Assembly: GCF_014193655.1 (NCBI RefSeq)
Contig: NZ_JACHZQ010000001.1
Coordinates: 1,550,001-1,614,000, forward strand
Direction of reading: 5' to 3'
DNA: 64,000 bases
Source of the DNA: Rhizobium sp. BK313
Lineage (GTDB): Bacteria > Pseudomonadota > Alphaproteobacteria > Rhizobiales > Rhizobiaceae
This document shows, piece after piece, positions 36,482 through 48,633 of this stretch. The notes under the pieces were generated by a model. That model made no database searches, had not been told where the DNA came from, and saw only the letters and a program-made list of their open reading frames with translations. The translations under genes were made by a program, and so were the position numbers. Within the stretch, counting starts at the first letter, position 1. The number at the start of each line of letters is the position of its first letter.

Positions 36482-36793
36482 CTATTTGTTGAAGATAACG
36501 ATCTCGTCGGCCTTCGAATAGGTCAGCTGATAGCGTGCGTATTGGTCGAGCATATCCTTGTCCAGCGAGCCATCGCTGAGCAATGCCACTTCCTTTTCAA
36601 GGTGTTCGCGCCTGGCGACGAGATCGGCGAGTTCCTTGCTGCGATCGATGCGCTGCTGCTCGAAGATCTCGGTCGCTTTCAGACCGTAATCGCCGTGAAT
36701 GCAGTGATAACCGAAATAGCTTACGAAGGCGGCCGTGATAGCGGGAAGAACGAAACGGCCGAACTTTCTCTTCTTATGATATTTTGTCCACAT
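36482..36793 (-). CDS. FtsB/DivIC-family septum formation protein
   Basis: 103 residues. A basic N-terminus (MWTKYHKKRK), one membrane segment (about 13-30), then a periplasmic coiled coil (DRSKELADLVARREHLEKEV) and the short C-terminal FtsB-like segment ending in ARYQLTYSKADEIVIF. FtsB joins FtsL and FtsQ in the divisome. The position between eno and pdhA is conserved in alphaproteobacteria. It carries no obvious terminator other than the inverted repeat just after its stop. Confidence 0.88.
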   Translation of the reverse strand: MWTKYHKKRKFGRFVLPAITAAFVSYFGYHCIHGDYGLKATEIFEQQRIDRSKELADLVARREHLEKEVALLSDGSLDKDMLDQYARYQLTYSKADEIVIFNK

Positions 36794-36858
36794 ATTCGCT
36801 TGCTCAAAACGCTCTACCGAGAATGATCCTGAACCTCAGGTCCGCGCAACGGAAATGC

Positions 36859-36893
36859 GAAGCGGTTTTTGGATAAGATCACGCTAAATCAAA
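36859..36893 (+). repeat. Dispersed intergenic repeat, copy 3
   Basis: A 35-bp core beginning GAAGCGGTTTTTGGATAAGA and ending AATCAAA, related to the copies at 31813-31847 (same strand) and 24474-24504 (inverted). It lies between eno and ftsB. Confidence 0.6.
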
Positions 36894-36954
36894 CATCTAT
36901 GACAACACTAGCTGCCAGAGATTAACCATCCGTTGACTCTGCCATTTTTCCAAC

Positions 36955-36980
36955 AAAAAACCGCGCCCGAAAGCGCGGTT
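36955..36980 (-). terminator. Intrinsic terminator after eno
   Basis: Perfect 8-bp arms AACCGCGC (36959-36966) and GCGCGGTT (36973-36980) with a 6-nt loop. On the minus strand they are followed by six Ts. It lies about 100 bp past the eno stop, so ftsB has its own promoter in the 160 bp beyond. Confidence 0.85.
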
Positions 36981-37079
36981 CAAGATCAGGAAAATATTGG
37001 CTTATAAGGCGACTCGGATCGTTATCCGACGCAGAATAAGTCTTTCCGAAAACCCTGTGGATTTTCAGGGTATATATAA

Positions 37080-38375
<1,296 letters not shown>

Positions 38376-38505
38376 TTATAAATCGATTGAAATCTGTTTA
38401 ATCGAAGACGCGGAAATTACAATGCTGGTCCGCATCTTCGATCAAAGCGTCCTAGAGGCCGCGTTAACGCAAGATCATGTCAGCCTGTTGAACACGAGCC
38501 GCTTA

Positions 38506-39345
38506 TCAAGCCTTGGCGATCGCGTCGAAGGCGAGCAGCTTTTCCAGAAGCCGCGGCATGTCCTTGAGATAGACCATGCTGGGGCCATCAGAAGGGGCGT
38601 TGTCGGGATCCTGATGCGTTTCAATGAACACGCCGGCAACACCAACAGCTACAGCCGCGCGCGCCAGGGTTTCGACGAATTCACGTTGCCCCCCCGAAGA
38701 TTCCCCCTGCCCTCCGGGCTGCATAACCGAATGCGTTGCATCGAAAATAACCGGCGCACCTGTCGCTGCCATAATCGGCAACGAGCGCATATCGGAGACC
38801 AGCGTATTGTAGCCAAAGGAGACGCCGCGCTCGCAGAGCAGGACATTCGGATTGCCACTGTCGTTCAGCTTCTTCAGTACATTCTTCATGTCCCAAGGCG
38901 CCAGGAACTGGCCCTTCTTGACGTTGACGACGCGGCCTGTTTTAGCGGCGGCGACCAAGAGGTCGGTCTGACGCGAGAGGAATGCGGGGATCTGCAGGAC
39001 ATCGACCGTCTTTGCAACGATCGCACACTGCTCCTCCGTGTGAATGTCGGTCAGGACGGGAAAGCCGAATTCCTTCTTCAGATCGGCGAAGATTTCCATG
39101 GCGCTCTCAAGCCCAATGCCGCGCTTGCCGGAAATAGAGCTGCGATTCGCCTTGTCGAAGGACGACTTATAGACAAGACCGATACCGAGCTTGCCGCAGA
39201 GCTCCTTCAACACGCCGGCAACCATGAAGGCATGATCGCGGCTTTCCATCTGGCAGGGGCCGGCGATCAGCGATAGCCTGGCGGTATTCGAAAACAGAAC
39301 CTTGGATGCGCCTTCGCCGACGATCACTTCGGAATTGGTGCTCAT
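38506..39345 (-). CDS. kdsA: 3-deoxy-8-phosphooctulonate synthase
   Basis: 279 residues, TIM barrel of the KDO8P/DAHP synthase family, with [10 protein letters not shown] near the start, [13 protein letters not shown] and [12 protein letters not shown]. It condenses phosphoenolpyruvate with arabinose 5-phosphate to make the precursor of the Kdo sugars of lipopolysaccharide. Its start overlaps the stop of the VOC-protein gene (4 bp). GGAG precedes the ATG. Confidence 0.96.
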   Translation of the reverse strand: MSTNSEVIVGEGASKVLFSNTARLSLIAGPCQMESRDHAFMVAGVLKELCGKLGIGLVYKSSFDKANRSSISGKRGIGLESAMEIFADLKKEFGFPVLTDIHTEEQCAIVAKTVDVLQIPAFLSRQTDLLVAAAKTGRVVNVKKGQFLAPWDMKNVLKKLNDSGNPNVLLCERGVSFGYNTLVSDMRSLPIMAATGAPVIFDATHSVMQPGGQGESSGGQREFVETLARAAVAVGVAGVFIETHQDPDNAPSDGPSMVYLKDMPRLLEKLLAFDAIAKA

Positions 39346-40229
39346 GCTATCTCCTCGAAGGCGAACAACGCGCCCTGTCCGGGGGCGGGTTTTGCCAGAA
39401 TACGATTGTTCTTACGCGTGTATGTGACGCCGTTAGCAGCCAAATGCGTCGATGTCACGGAAAGATCGCGCGTCTTGAAAAGGATTGCGCGTGCCCGAAG
39501 GCCGGGATCGTCCCCCGGCAGGGGTAGATCGTAAAATGCTTCCATGCCTTCCGGAGTCAGAACCTCGATCCTGGCATTGGCCGTCTCGAGCGTGACGCCA
39601 AAGGAATGCTCCGATATCTTTGGTCCACTGGCGACCTGTTCGAAAAAGCCGCGGAACGCAGCCGGCTTTAGCGTCGACACGGCAACCCGCGCAATGCCAG
39701 TTACGCCATTGGCATGGCGCTCCAAGGCGTTGCGATCAGCCGGCAATGGATTGATGCGCTGGCAGCAGAAAGTAAAGAAATCCGGCGAACGCAGATCGGC
39801 TGCAAAAGCGAGACGGAAGCCGGCCGTTACCTCCGGGCCATCCGGCATGCGCATCGGCCGGACAAAATCCAACATGCGTCCGGCCGATATGGTGGCGACC
39901 CGGAATCGCTCGTCATCGGCAACGGCGTCGTCCGTGCCGAAAACGATGGCTGAAAAACCTTCTTCGCCGATACGAAAACGATAGGCCTGGTCGCGGGCGA
40001 CGAAAACATTACCCTCCTCCGCGCTCGCCTCGTACTGCTCGCGGGATGCAACGCCTAAGGGCTCCAGATAGGTCTTGTCGGAAAAGAAAACGCAGGCGTT
40101 CTCGGTACCGAAGGGGTGGCGGGCATCAGCGGCGACGGTAAAACCGAGCTTGCCCAGCCGTTCCCGCGCCAAAGCGATATTGACCGTCGGCAGAACGAGA
40201 TGATCCAGCGGATGCGGCGACGAGGTCAT
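39342..40229 (-). CDS. VOC-superfamily (glyoxalase-like) protein
   Basis: 295 residues with two glyoxalase-like beta-alpha-beta modules. The N-terminal one opens [20 protein letters not shown] with the metal-type histidine, and the second begins around [20 protein letters not shown]. The family (Glyoxalase_3-like) is found in rhizobial genomes next to kdsA or eno; no substrate is known. GGGAG precedes ATG 40229. It is translationally coupled to kdsA through a 4-bp overlap. Confidence 0.8.
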   Translation of the reverse strand: MTSSPHPLDHLVLPTVNIALARERLGKLGFTVAADARHPFGTENACVFFSDKTYLEPLGVASREQYEASAEEGNVFVARDQAYRFRIGEEGFSAIVFGTDDAVADDERFRVATISAGRMLDFVRPMRMPDGPEVTAGFRLAFAADLRSPDFFTFCCQRINPLPADRNALERHANGVTGIARVAVSTLKPAAFRGFFEQVASGPKISEHSFGVTLETANARIEVLTPEGMEAFYDLPLPGDDPGLRARAILFKTRDLSVTSTHLAANGVTYTRKNNRILAKPAPGQGALFAFEEIA

Positions 40230-40639
40230 GGTCTCTCCCTTTATATGTCCGCAGGTTTGCGCTCATCTGCCACTCAATTCAAGATGAAAGCGCAGCAGAT
40301 CCGAGCGGAATGCTCCCAAGAAATCCGAGCGCGAACCTAGCCGAATTATATATGCCCCGGCGCGAAACTCGGCCTTGTGGGAGCGCAATAATTCGATCAG
40401 TATCTGTATCGTACCGCAAAAAACGACCTGTAGTGCAGCCGTAGTAAGTGGTAGGGGTGAGGATAGTTTCGACAAATCCCTTTCCCGGCAACAAGACAAA
40501 ATGCGCATTCCTCCGTTTCGGATTGTCCAAAGCTAGCGCAATTCACCATCCGATCTCGGGAAGGCAAAAAAAACCGCCTGCCGATACTTTTATTTTTGCG
40601 GCAGTATTCAATTTGATTGTCGGGTGCTTGAGGGGAGAC
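40230..40639. other. Divergent promoter region between the VOC gene and the MscS gene
   Basis: About 410 bp. The MscS reading frame stays open back to 40448, but that stretch lacks a ribosome site and does not read as protein, so I leave it as 5' untranslated or promoter sequence. No RNA gene or repeat recognised. Confidence 0.4.
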
Positions 40640-42793
40640 ATGCGCTTGATGCTCGTCGAGGTGGCGCCCAAACGCCCGGTCTTACATTTGGCGGCTTCTC
40701 TTTATCTTGCCTTGGTGGAGCATGCTCGAGGGATCCTGAAACCTGCCGCGCTCAATGTTGCCCTCATGCCTCGCGGCCTGATCCCCATAGTGTTTGTCCT
40801 TCTTTTCATGGCTGTCGTACCGCAGCCGTGCCAAGCTCAATCGCCGGAGCCAGCCCTCGCCCCGCCCGCAAAGCTGTCGGAACTGCTGCGTTTGATGGAT
40901 GATCCGGAGCTGCGCCAATGGCTGGAAAAGCGTCAGGAGGCGGAGCAGAAGCCGTCGACAGTAGCGGCGACGATCATAGAAACCGAAGAGGCCCACGCCC
41001 GTGCCCGATATCAGGCGCTGCGGTCAGTGATCCCAGGTGTGCCGGCCCAGATCGCCGGTGCAACGAGCAGGGTGCGCGAACAGGCAAGGAGCAGCGGTTT
41101 TGCGCCCGTGTTGGTGTTGTTCACCGCATTGGTCTGCGTCGGTCTCGCGGCGGAATGGTTTTTCAAAAAAACCGTCCTCAAGGCGCGATTTCAGAATCCC
41201 CTTATCGCCCATACCGTCGGAGAATTCGGGCCGTGGATCACTTTCACCCTCGTCAGCTCCGCCATTTTCCTGGTCATAGATTGGCCGCCGCTCCTCCATG
41301 CCGTGATCCTGTTTTATTTGGTCGCGTTCATCGCTGCTCGGCTGGCGTTTGCCGTCTGCAAACTATCGATGGACGCCGGTGCTCTATCGGCCTTCGGCTA
41401 TCGCAGGGCCCGTCTCTTTATCGCCGTTCTGGCCATAGCCGGCGCCACGACGGCGCTGGCCAGACCGCTCTCTGTCGATAGAGACGTCGGCACCGTTATC
41501 GCCTACGGTTTCTCCATTCTCCTGTTGTTGGTCGCGATCGAAGCCGTGTGGCGACGACCGGGCAAGGAAACCGCCGCGAGACAGCTATCGCTTATAAACG
41601 CCCTCTATACACTCTACGCGATCTGCCTCTGGCTTCTTTGGGTGACCAACTTCCTCGGCCTTTTCTGGCTTGGTATCTATCTCGTTGTTCTTCCCGGGCT
41701 GTTGGCTGCCGTCGGGCGAACAGCCGAAGCATTCGCAAAGGGACGATGGCCCGGTGACAACAAGACCAGCGCGCGTATGGTGCTGGCCGTTCGCGGGGCA
41801 CGGGCGCTTGTCATCGGGGCGGCAGTCGCCTGGATCACATTCATCTGGCACTACGATCCCAACATCCTCGCACGAGAAAACCCGGCGATCGACGCCGCCG
41901 TTCGTGGCACGCTGAAGAGCGTCTTCATTCTGATCTTGGCCGATCTCTGCTGGCAGTTGTCGAAGGCGTTCATTGACGGGAGGTTGAGCGACACTGGCGG
42001 CGGTACATTCCCACCGTCGGCGGAAGCAGCCCGGGCGGGCCGCCTTCGCACCCTGCTGCCGATATTCCGTAACGCACTCGCAGCCATCGTTATCGTAGCG
42101 GCGACCCTTACCGTGCTGTCTGAAATGGGCGTTCAGATCGGACCGCTGATTGCGGGAGCTGGGATATTCGGAGTGGCGATCGGCTTCGGCTCGCAGACGC
42201 TCGTCAAGGATATCGTCAGCGGCATTTTCTACCTCATGGACGATGCCTTCCGCGTCGGCGAATACATTCAGAGCGGTAGCTACAAGGGAACGGTGGAGTC
42301 CTTCAGCCTCCGCTCCGTCAGGCTTCGGCATCATCACGGTCCCGTGTTCACGGTCCCCTTCGGTGAACTCGGCGCGGTTCAGAACATGAGCCGCGACTGG
42401 GCGATCGATAAATTCTTGCTGCGGGTTCCCTTCAACACTGACGTGGCCAAGGCGAAAAAGATCATCAAACAGATCGGCGAGCAATTGAAGGAGGATCCGG
42501 AAATCGGACCGCAGATCCTTGAGACGCTGAAGATGAAAGGAGTCGAGCAGATCGGCGACTTCGGCATCGAACTCAGCTTTGCCTTTACCGCTCTCCCCGG
42601 CCGGCAGACCTACATTCGACGGCAGGCTTATACCATGATCCGCGACGCCTTTATCGAAAACGGCATCGAATTCGCTCACCCGACCGTACAGGTGGGTAAG
42701 GAGGAGAAATCCGACGCCGCAGCCGCCGCTCTGACACTGGAGAGGAACAGGACTGCTGAACAAATAGCGGGATCGCCGCCGCCGCCAACATGA
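40640..42793 (+). CDS. MscS-family mechanosensitive channel, large type
   Basis: 717 residues from ATG 40640, chosen for its AGGGGAGA ribosome site. A hydrophobic, signal-like segment (LIPIVFVLLFMAVVPQPCQA) lies at about residues 46-65, unusually far in. If translation starts at ATG 40766 this becomes a normal signal peptide. A periplasmic helical region, about ten membrane segments and the MscS core follow: pore helix region VQIGPLIAGAGIFGVAIGFG, then QTLVKDIVSGIFYLMDDAFR, the beta domain and the C-terminal cytoplasmic domain. Such channels release solutes under hypo-osmotic shock. Confidence 0.85.
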   Translation: MRLMLVEVAPKRPVLHLAASLYLALVEHARGILKPAALNVALMPRGLIPIVFVLLFMAVVPQPCQAQSPEPALAPPAKLSELLRLMDDPELRQWLEKRQEAEQKPSTVAATIIETEEAHARARYQALRSVIPGVPAQIAGATSRVREQARSSGFAPVLVLFTALVCVGLAAEWFFKKTVLKARFQNPLIAHTVGEFGPWITFTLVSSAIFLVIDWPPLLHAVILFYLVAFIAARLAFAVCKLSMDAGALSAFGYRRARLFIAVLAIAGATTALARPLSVDRDVGTVIAYGFSILLLLVAIEAVWRRPGKETAARQLSLINALYTLYAICLWLLWVTNFLGLFWLGIYLVVLPGLLAAVGRTAEAFAKGRWPGDNKTSARMVLAVRGARALVIGAAVAWITFIWHYDPNILARENPAIDAAVRGTLKSVFILILADLCWQLSKAFIDGRLSDTGGGTFPPSAEAARAGRLRTLLPIFRNALAAIVIVAATLTVLSEMGVQIGPLIAGAGIFGVAIGFGSQTLVKDIVSGIFYLMDDAFRVGEYIQSGSYKGTVESFSLRSVRLRHHHGPVFTVPFGELGAVQNMSRDWAIDKFLLRVPFNTDVAKAKKIIKQIGEQLKEDPEIGPQILETLKMKGVEQIGDFGIELSFAFTALPGRQTYIRRQAYTMIRDAFIENGIEFAHPTVQVGKEEKSDAAAAALTLERNRTAEQIAGSPPPPT

Positions 42794-42972
42794 AACTTTC
42801 GCCTCATGTCAGCCAAAGACGAGAAGAGATCGGGGTGTCGGTCTTGGTGAAAATATGCACGCCAACAGCTGTTTGGCGTCACCTGCCGCCCTCATTGCCC
42901 CCAGAGTCTTTGGCGTAACGACGACCGCAAGCGCCTGATACCGAATGACATTGGATTAGAAGGAGATCAAAC

Positions 42973-43458
42973 GTGCTGAGCGACCAGCTTACATCCAATG
43001 CCGCACACGTTATTCAGATAGCACTGACGCCGGTCTTTCTGCTGGCCGGCACCGCCGGGTGCCTCAATGTCTTCGCGGCCAGGCTTGCTCGAGTCTCAGA
43101 CCGGGTCAACAGCCTTTTCGAGCGGGTGACCTCAGACGATCCGGATGAAGCTCGGCTGCTACAGCTCTATTATCTGCGGCGGCGAACGTTGGCGCTTGAG
43201 ATAGCCGTCCTCCTCGGCACGGCATCGGGCGTGTGCACATGTCTTGCGACACTCGGCCTTATGGGCGGAGCGATTCGCCAGCAGTTTCGCGAGCAGATGC
43301 TGCTCTGGTTCTTCGGTCTCGCAGTCATTGCGCTGATGGGCGCCTTCGCAGCCTTTTTGTTCGAGATGATTCTGGCCGGACACAGCATGTTGAGGCAGAT
43401 CGCCAACGACCGCGCTTTGCTCGAGCGCCGGCGTGGGGGGTTAGGAAAAAATATCTAG
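42973..43458 (+). CDS. DUF2721 membrane protein
   Basis: 161 residues, DUF2721 family. It opens with a membrane segment ending LTPVFLLAGTAGCLNVFAARLARVSDRV, the family hallmark, and has two more membrane segments at about 70-95 and 110-135. A cytoplasmic basic tail closes it. Function unknown. GTG start with an AAGGAG site 9 nt upstream. It follows the MscS gene by about 180 bp and may have its own promoter. Confidence 0.85.
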   Translation: MLSDQLTSNAAHVIQIALTPVFLLAGTAGCLNVFAARLARVSDRVNSLFERVTSDDPDEARLLQLYYLRRRTLALEIAVLLGTASGVCTCLATLGLMGGAIRQQFREQMLLWFFGLAVIALMGAFAAFLFEMILAGHSMLRQIANDRALLERRRGGLGKNI

Positions 43459-43806
43459 AATCGGCCCAACATGTTGAATTCGTGTCCAATCCCGTTGCGA
43501 AATTATGCCGATCCCTGCGCTCGCTGTCACTCGTGGATCCGATCCCTCCCGGCCCGATCTCCAGCCCGCCCTCCATCGTTCGTAGAACATCGTCGTCCAA
43601 AGAGCTTACTGAGCAAATACCGCAGCTTTTCACCATTATGGTGGCATGGCGCTCTTTGATCGGTAGAAATCAATCCCTGTCAAATTCCCTATATATTTCT
43701 GGTAGTTATCACACATGTATTCCGAAGACCCGTCCGCCGGGAACCTGTTATGTTCTTATTTATTTGATGCGCCTACAAAACGTTCACCGAAATTTAAGGG
43801 CTTGCG

Positions 43807-43821
43807 GAACACATATGGAAC
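43807..43821. promoter_or_regulatory. SOS box (LexA operator), perfect
   Basis: GAAC-ACATATG-GAAC matches the alphaproteobacterial LexA site (direct repeat GAAC/GTTC spaced 7). It lies 61 bp before the lexA start, indicating autorepression. Confidence 0.85.
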
Positions 43822-43832
43822 ATATAGTGTCC

Positions 43833-43847
43833 GTTCTGGATTTGTTT
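43833..43847. promoter_or_regulatory. Second SOS box, one mismatch
   Basis: GTTC-TGGATTT-GTTT on the plus strand, opposite in orientation to the first box and 11 bp from it, with the last base of the second half-site changed. Confidence 0.5.
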
Positions 43848-43882
43848 CACGACGTTTCTCTCAATTCTGGGGTTCCAAGACG

Positions 43883-44605
43883 ATGTTGACGCGCAAGCAG
43901 CAGGAACTGCTTCTCTTCATTCACGAACGAATGAAGGAGTCTGGTGTTCCGCCATCTTTCGATGAAATGAAGGATGCGCTGGACCTTGCATCCAAATCCG
44001 GCATCCACCGTCTGATCACCGCTTTGGAAGAGCGTGGCTTCATACGCCGCCTCCCAAACCGGGCCCGGGCACTGGAGGTCATCAAGCTGCCAGAGGCCTA
44101 TAGCCCGAGCCTGCAGCCGCGCCGCGGCTTTTCGCCGAGTGTCATCGAGGGCAGCCTTGGCAAGCCGCAACTGGTGCCGCCGCCTGCTCCCGCCAAGCCC
44201 GTGCATGATGAGAACAACAGTTCCGTTTCTGTACCGGTCATGGGTCGCATTGCCGCCGGTGTACCGATCTCGGCTATCCAGAACAATACCCACGACATCA
44301 CCGTTCCCGCCGACATGCTTGGCTCCGGCGAGCACTATGCGCTCGAGGTCAAGGGCGACTCGATGATCGATGCCGGCATCTTTGACGGCGACACTGTCAT
44401 TATCCGCAACGCCACGACCGCTAACCCCGGCGATATCGTGGTCGCTCTTGTCGATGATGAAGAGGCGACACTAAAGCGCTTCCGCCGCAAGGGCGCCTCG
44501 ATCGCGCTTGAAGCTGCGAACCCGGCTTACGAGACCCGCATCTTCGGACCGGATCGCGTGAAGGTGCAGGGTAAGCTCGTCGGCCTCATTCGCCGCTATC
44601 ACTGA
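43883..44605 (+). CDS. lexA: LexA repressor
   Basis: 240 residues. A winged HTH (about 1-65, [17 protein letters not shown]) is followed by a longer alphaproteobacterial linker and a peptidase S24 domain. The self-cleavage bond is A125-G126 (RIAAGVP); nucleophile Ser160 (GDSMIDAG) and general base Lys198 (EATLKRF) are present. It represses SOS genes until RecA-assisted autoproteolysis. ATG 43883 is preferred because [10 protein letters not shown] is the universal start. Its 3' end overlaps the convergent comEC by 20 bp. Confidence 0.96.
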   Translation: MLTRKQQELLLFIHERMKESGVPPSFDEMKDALDLASKSGIHRLITALEERGFIRRLPNRARALEVIKLPEAYSPSLQPRRGFSPSVIEGSLGKPQLVPPPAPAKPVHDENNSSVSVPVMGRIAAGVPISAIQNNTHDITVPADMLGSGEHYALEVKGDSMIDAGIFDGDTVIIRNATTANPGDIVVALVDDEEATLKRFRRKGASIALEAANPAYETRIFGPDRVKVQGKLVGLIRRYH

Positions 44606-47045
44606 CTGGTGACACTGGAGCAATCAGCGCTCCGAACGTGCCCGTTCGCCAATCATAGGCGCGGTGCAAATTCCATGGCCGTGTCAGAGTTTGAAACGCA
44701 TTCCTTGTGATCGGTTTATCGGCGCTGAGGTCTATTTCGATAGAGCCTGTCCGGCGTAGCGTTGCACCTGTAAAAAGCGTTGCCCCGGAGCGGCAGCGAT
44801 CGAGACGCAGCCGCACGGGGATGACGACAATATTGGCGGTGTCGCAGGCCGGAGCGAGATAGGCAGCGTCTTCGATGGTGACGAGCATGTCGCCGTTGTC
44901 CAGCATCGCCACGCACCACGCCCGCTTCTGGCACGCAAAGCCACCCTGCCCAGCATTGTCCAGTGCCGCATCCATTGCCTTTCGTACGGCGGTCTGTTCG
45001 TCGGAACTCAGGCGACGATGGATGTCTGACTTGCTGATCTTGGGTAGCTGACTATCCGGCGGAAGTATCGTCGGCGGTTGCTGCTGGGTGATCGCGAGTG
45101 CTCTTTGCCACTGCTCGAAGATGAAATCGGGCGGCTTTTCGCGATTGGTCGTCAACGCACCATTTCGCAGCAATGCAACCAGCGTACCGTCTTCTGAAAT
45201 CATCAGGTCAGGTTTTCGGACATCGGGGCTGAGCGCCACGACTGCGACCGAAGCGAGGATCAGAAGCGCACCCGCGTGTCGCAGCCACGTCCTCAACAAC
45301 GTCATCAGCAAGAAGCCGGCTATAACCATCGGGAACAACCAGACCGGCAGTCGGCCGAAGGGAATATTGCCGCCCCAGGCGGCGACCGTTTTGGCAATGA
45401 CGATGACGACGTCAAGTCCCGCGCCGGTAATCTGCCAAAAGAAGGCATCAAGGCCAAATGGCATCAACAACGTCGCCGCCATGCCAAACGGCATGACAAT
45501 AAAGGAGACGACTGGCATAGCCGCCAGATTGGCGACGAGGCCATATGTCGCCAACCGGTGAAAATGCTCTATCGAGAAGATCGCCGTCGACAAGCCGCCG
45601 ATAAAGGAGGTCGACAATATGCCTCCGAAGAAACGTGAGACGAAGAGCAACGGACGCATGATTTGGAACTGGGACAGCACGCTCTCCCGATGCGGTCTCC
45701 TTGTCCAGAGCGAATAACCGGACACCAATGCCAGGGTCGCTGCGTAGGACATCTGGAAACTTGGTCCGAGTACTTGCGACGGCGACAGAATGAGGATGAC
45801 GATCGCCGACAGCGCCACGTTGCGGAGACTGATGGACGGCCGGTCGAAAAGCACGGCGACCAGCATGATCGCCATCATGATAAAAGCGCGTTCCGCCGAG
45901 ACGCCGAAACCGGAAATGAGATAGTAGGCCGTCACCGTGACCAGCGCGCCGAAAGCTGCGATCTTCTTGGTTGGCCAAGCCTGTGCCATGCCGAAAAACA
46001 GGCTGAGGGCGTAACGCAGACCGACATAGAAGATACCCGCCGAGAGCGCCATATTCAGACCTGAGATGGCGATGATATGCGCAAGACCCGAGGTCCGCAG
46101 CGCTTCGGTCGTATCCTCCGAGATTGCACGTCTCTCATCGGTGACAAGCGAGGCCGCAAAGGCGCCGGTATCGCCAGGCAGAAGTGTCCTAATTCTGTCG
46201 CCGATGCTGCTGCGTAAGCCCGCAAGCCAGATATCCGCCCTGTCGAGAACCGATCCTCCAGTAATATCACCAGCCGGTGATACTAGCGTCGGCGTTCCGT
46301 AGGCAAAGCCGTTCGCGCCGATACCGTCGAAATAGGCGCTGAAGGCAAAATCGTTGAGACCGGGCAAGGCGGGGCCGGCCGGCGGCGTCAGCCGCGCCCT
46401 GCCTTGGATGCGGTCGCCAAGTTCGAAGGGCTGCGGCTGCTTGCGCACAAAAATGGTAACCCGCTCCGGCGGTCGCCGAATGGCCGGTTTTTCAGTTGAC
46501 TCCAGGGCCACGACATAGCGCCAACGCCCCTTGTCATCGGCCTCGCGCCGTTCGATCCGCCCGGTGATGGTGGTGGTCACCGCCGAGTCGAGCATTGTGG
46601 TTGATGCGCGCCAGGTTTCGCATTGCGCCAAGGCCATGCCGGAGCACAGCAGCATGCCAGCAAACAACAAATGCCGCAGCGCTCGCCCCGCCTCCCGCTT
46701 GAGGAAAAAGCCAACCGCGAAGATAAGAAGAGCAGCAAAAACGGTCTGCGATGGCGGATCGGCGCCGGCCTCAAACCAAATGATCGCGCCGGCGCCGATA
46801 TAGACCGGTGCAAAGAGGACTGCGCGACCATGCGCCGCCTCTTCTTCGACCAAATGGTAAATGCTGAGCCCGATGCTGCCCGCAGCAAGACGAACGCGCG
46901 CCACAAGCGCGGCTTGATCCTGCGTCCGCTCCGGCTGCGTCACTTTGACACGAAAAATATCAGTGTCCATGCCGCGGTCGCGCTCGGCAACCGCAGCAAA
47001 ATCCCGGCTATCCGCCTGCTGATCCGGTGCCTCTAAATTAGGCAT
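44586..47045 (-). CDS. ComEC/Rec2-type DNA uptake membrane protein
   Basis: 819 residues. It has N-terminal membrane segments and a DUF4131/OB-like region, then the Competence domain with about eight membrane helices ([39 protein letters not shown]). The C-terminal part is a short remnant without the metallo-beta-lactamase motif HxHxDH, as is usual in many proteobacteria. ComEC forms the inner-membrane channel for single-stranded DNA in transformation. The lexA-comEC convergent arrangement is conserved in rhizobia. The start is uncertain: GTG 47060 and an ATG at about 46970 are alternatives. Confidence 0.85.
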   Translation of the reverse strand: MPNLEAPDQQADSRDFAAVAERDRGMDTDIFRVKVTQPERTQDQAALVARVRLAAGSIGLSIYHLVEEEAAHGRAVLFAPVYIGAGAIIWFEAGADPPSQTVFAALLIFAVGFFLKREAGRALRHLLFAGMLLCSGMALAQCETWRASTTMLDSAVTTTITGRIERREADDKGRWRYVVALESTEKPAIRRPPERVTIFVRKQPQPFELGDRIQGRARLTPPAGPALPGLNDFAFSAYFDGIGANGFAYGTPTLVSPAGDITGGSVLDRADIWLAGLRSSIGDRIRTLLPGDTGAFAASLVTDERRAISEDTTEALRTSGLAHIIAISGLNMALSAGIFYVGLRYALSLFFGMAQAWPTKKIAAFGALVTVTAYYLISGFGVSAERAFIMMAIMLVAVLFDRPSISLRNVALSAIVILILSPSQVLGPSFQMSYAATLALVSGYSLWTRRPHRESVLSQFQIMRPLLFVSRFFGGILSTSFIGGLSTAIFSIEHFHRLATYGLVANLAAMPVVSFIVMPFGMAATLLMPFGLDAFFWQITGAGLDVVIVIAKTVAAWGGNIPFGRLPVWLFPMVIAGFLLMTLLRTWLRHAGALLILASVAVVALSPDVRKPDLMISEDGTLVALLRNGALTTNREKPPDFIFEQWQRALAITQQQPPTILPPDSQLPKISKSDIHRRLSSDEQTAVRKAMDAALDNAGQGGFACQKRAWCVAMLDNGDMLVTIEDAAYLAPACDTANIVVIPVRLRLDRCRSGATLFTGATLRRTGSIEIDLSADKPITRNAFQTLTRPWNLHRAYDWRTGTFGALIAPVSPVSDSGE

Positions 47046-47324
47046 ACGCCCCGCGCCCACGCAAAACTGCAGCTATAGCGGGATTTTTGCCGTCACCGTC
47101 CGGTGAATTCAACTGAAATCGGCCCAATCGTCAATAAATGACGCTAATCCGCATATCAGCTGAGCACATCGGCCTACCGCAGTGCCCAAAAGTTGATACT
47201 GCAATGCACAAATAGGCGTAAGGATAACTTGGCATTAGGCTCTGGATCATATAGCTAGTCGTTAGTCGCTTAACCTTTTGGCGCTTTTTAAGGCGTCAAT
47301 CCCGCCAAATCTTGGAGGATCAGC

Positions 47325-48614
47325 ATGACGGAACAAAGCGCGAAACTAACTTGGGGCGAAAAGACGGTGGACTTGCCGGTGAAATCCGGAACCATCGGCC
47401 CGAGTGTCATTGATATTGGTGCCCTTTATAAGAACACCTCCACTTTTACCTACGATCCTGGCTTCACTTCGACCGCGTCGTGCGAGTCCAGCATCACCTT
47501 TATTGACGGCGACGAAGGCGTTCTGCTCCATCGCGGTTATCCGATCGAACAGCTAGCCGAACACGGCGATTTCCTGGAAGTCTGCTACCTGCTGCTCTAC
47601 GGCGAATTGCCGACCGCAGCCCAGAAGAAAGACTTCGACTATCGCGTCGTGCACCACACCATGGTGCATGAGCAGATGTCTCGCTTCTTCACCGGCTTCC
47701 GCCGCGATGCGCATCCGATGGCCGTCATGTGCGGCTGCGTTGGCGCTCTGTCGGCTTTCTATCACGACTCCACCGACATCACTGATCCGCACCAGCGAAT
47801 GGTCGCGAGCCTGCGCATGATCGCGAAGATGCCGACGCTCGCCGCCATGGCCTACAAATACCATATCGGCCAGCCCTTCGTTTACCCGAAGAACGATCTC
47901 GACTACGCGTCGAATTTCCTGCGTATGTGCTTTGCCGTGCCCTGCGAGGAATATGTGGTCAACCCGGTGCTTGCCCGCGCCATGGACCGCATCTTCATCC
48001 TGCATGCCGATCACGAGCAGAACGCTTCGACCTCGACGGTTCGCCTTGCCGGCTCTTCCGGCGCCAATCCGTTCGCTTGCATCGCTGCCGGCATTGCATG
48101 CCTCTGGGGCCCGGCCCATGGCGGCGCCAATGAAGCTGCGCTGAACATGCTGACGGAAATCGGCACGGTCGATCGCATTCCGGAATATATTGCCCGCGCC
48201 AAGGACAAGAATGATCCGTTCCGCCTGATGGGCTTCGGCCACCGCGTCTACAAGAACTACGATCCGCGCGCCAAGATCATGCAGAAGACGGCCCACGAAG
48301 TTCTCGGCGAACTCGGCATCAAGGACGATCCGCTGCTCGACATCGCGATCGAACTCGAGCGCATCGCATTGACCGATGAATATTTCATCGAGAAGAAGCT
48401 TTACCCGAATGTCGACTTCTATTCCGGCATTACGCTGAAGGCTCTGGGCTTCCCCACCACCATGTTCACCGTGCTGTTCGCTCTCGCCCGCACCGTCGGC
48501 TGGATCGCACAGTGGAACGAGATGATCGAAGATCCGGAACAGCGTATCGGCCGCCCGCGCCAGCTCTACACCGGCGAACCGCCGCGCGAATACGTTCCGG
48601 TTTCCAAGCGCTAA
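47325..48614 (+). CDS. gltA: Citrate synthase (type II)
   Basis: 429 residues with the catalytic residues of the hexameric type: [13 protein letters not shown] and [14 protein letters not shown] carry the substrate histidines, and the Asp lies in the later [14 protein letters not shown] segment. It condenses acetyl-CoA, supplied by the PDH complex, with oxaloacetate. GGAGG lies 7 nt before the ATG. A bidirectional terminator follows. Confidence 0.97.
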   Translation: MTEQSAKLTWGEKTVDLPVKSGTIGPSVIDIGALYKNTSTFTYDPGFTSTASCESSITFIDGDEGVLLHRGYPIEQLAEHGDFLEVCYLLLYGELPTAAQKKDFDYRVVHHTMVHEQMSRFFTGFRRDAHPMAVMCGCVGALSAFYHDSTDITDPHQRMVASLRMIAKMPTLAAMAYKYHIGQPFVYPKNDLDYASNFLRMCFAVPCEEYVVNPVLARAMDRIFILHADHEQNASTSTVRLAGSSGANPFACIAAGIACLWGPAHGGANEAALNMLTEIGTVDRIPEYIARAKDKNDPFRLMGFGHRVYKNYDPRAKIMQKTAHEVLGELGIKDDPLLDIAIELERIALTDEYFIEKKLYPNVDFYSGITLKALGFPTTMFTVLFALARTVGWIAQWNEMIEDPEQRIGRPRQLYTGEPPREYVPVSKR

Positions 48615-48633
48615 GCCGGAAAAACAAGACAAC

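Larger units (their letters stand above)
43459..43882. promoter_or_regulatory. lexA upstream region
   Basis: About 420 bp with no convincing gene. The last 80 bp hold one perfect and one near-perfect SOS box. An in-frame ATG at 43715 would extend LexA by 56 residues but spans the operators and reads as non-protein, so it is rejected. Confidence 0.6.

Noticed and set aside
43715..43882. N-terminal extension of LexA by 56 residues
   Set aside because: It would run through the SOS boxes; LexA proteins begin at [10 protein letters not shown].
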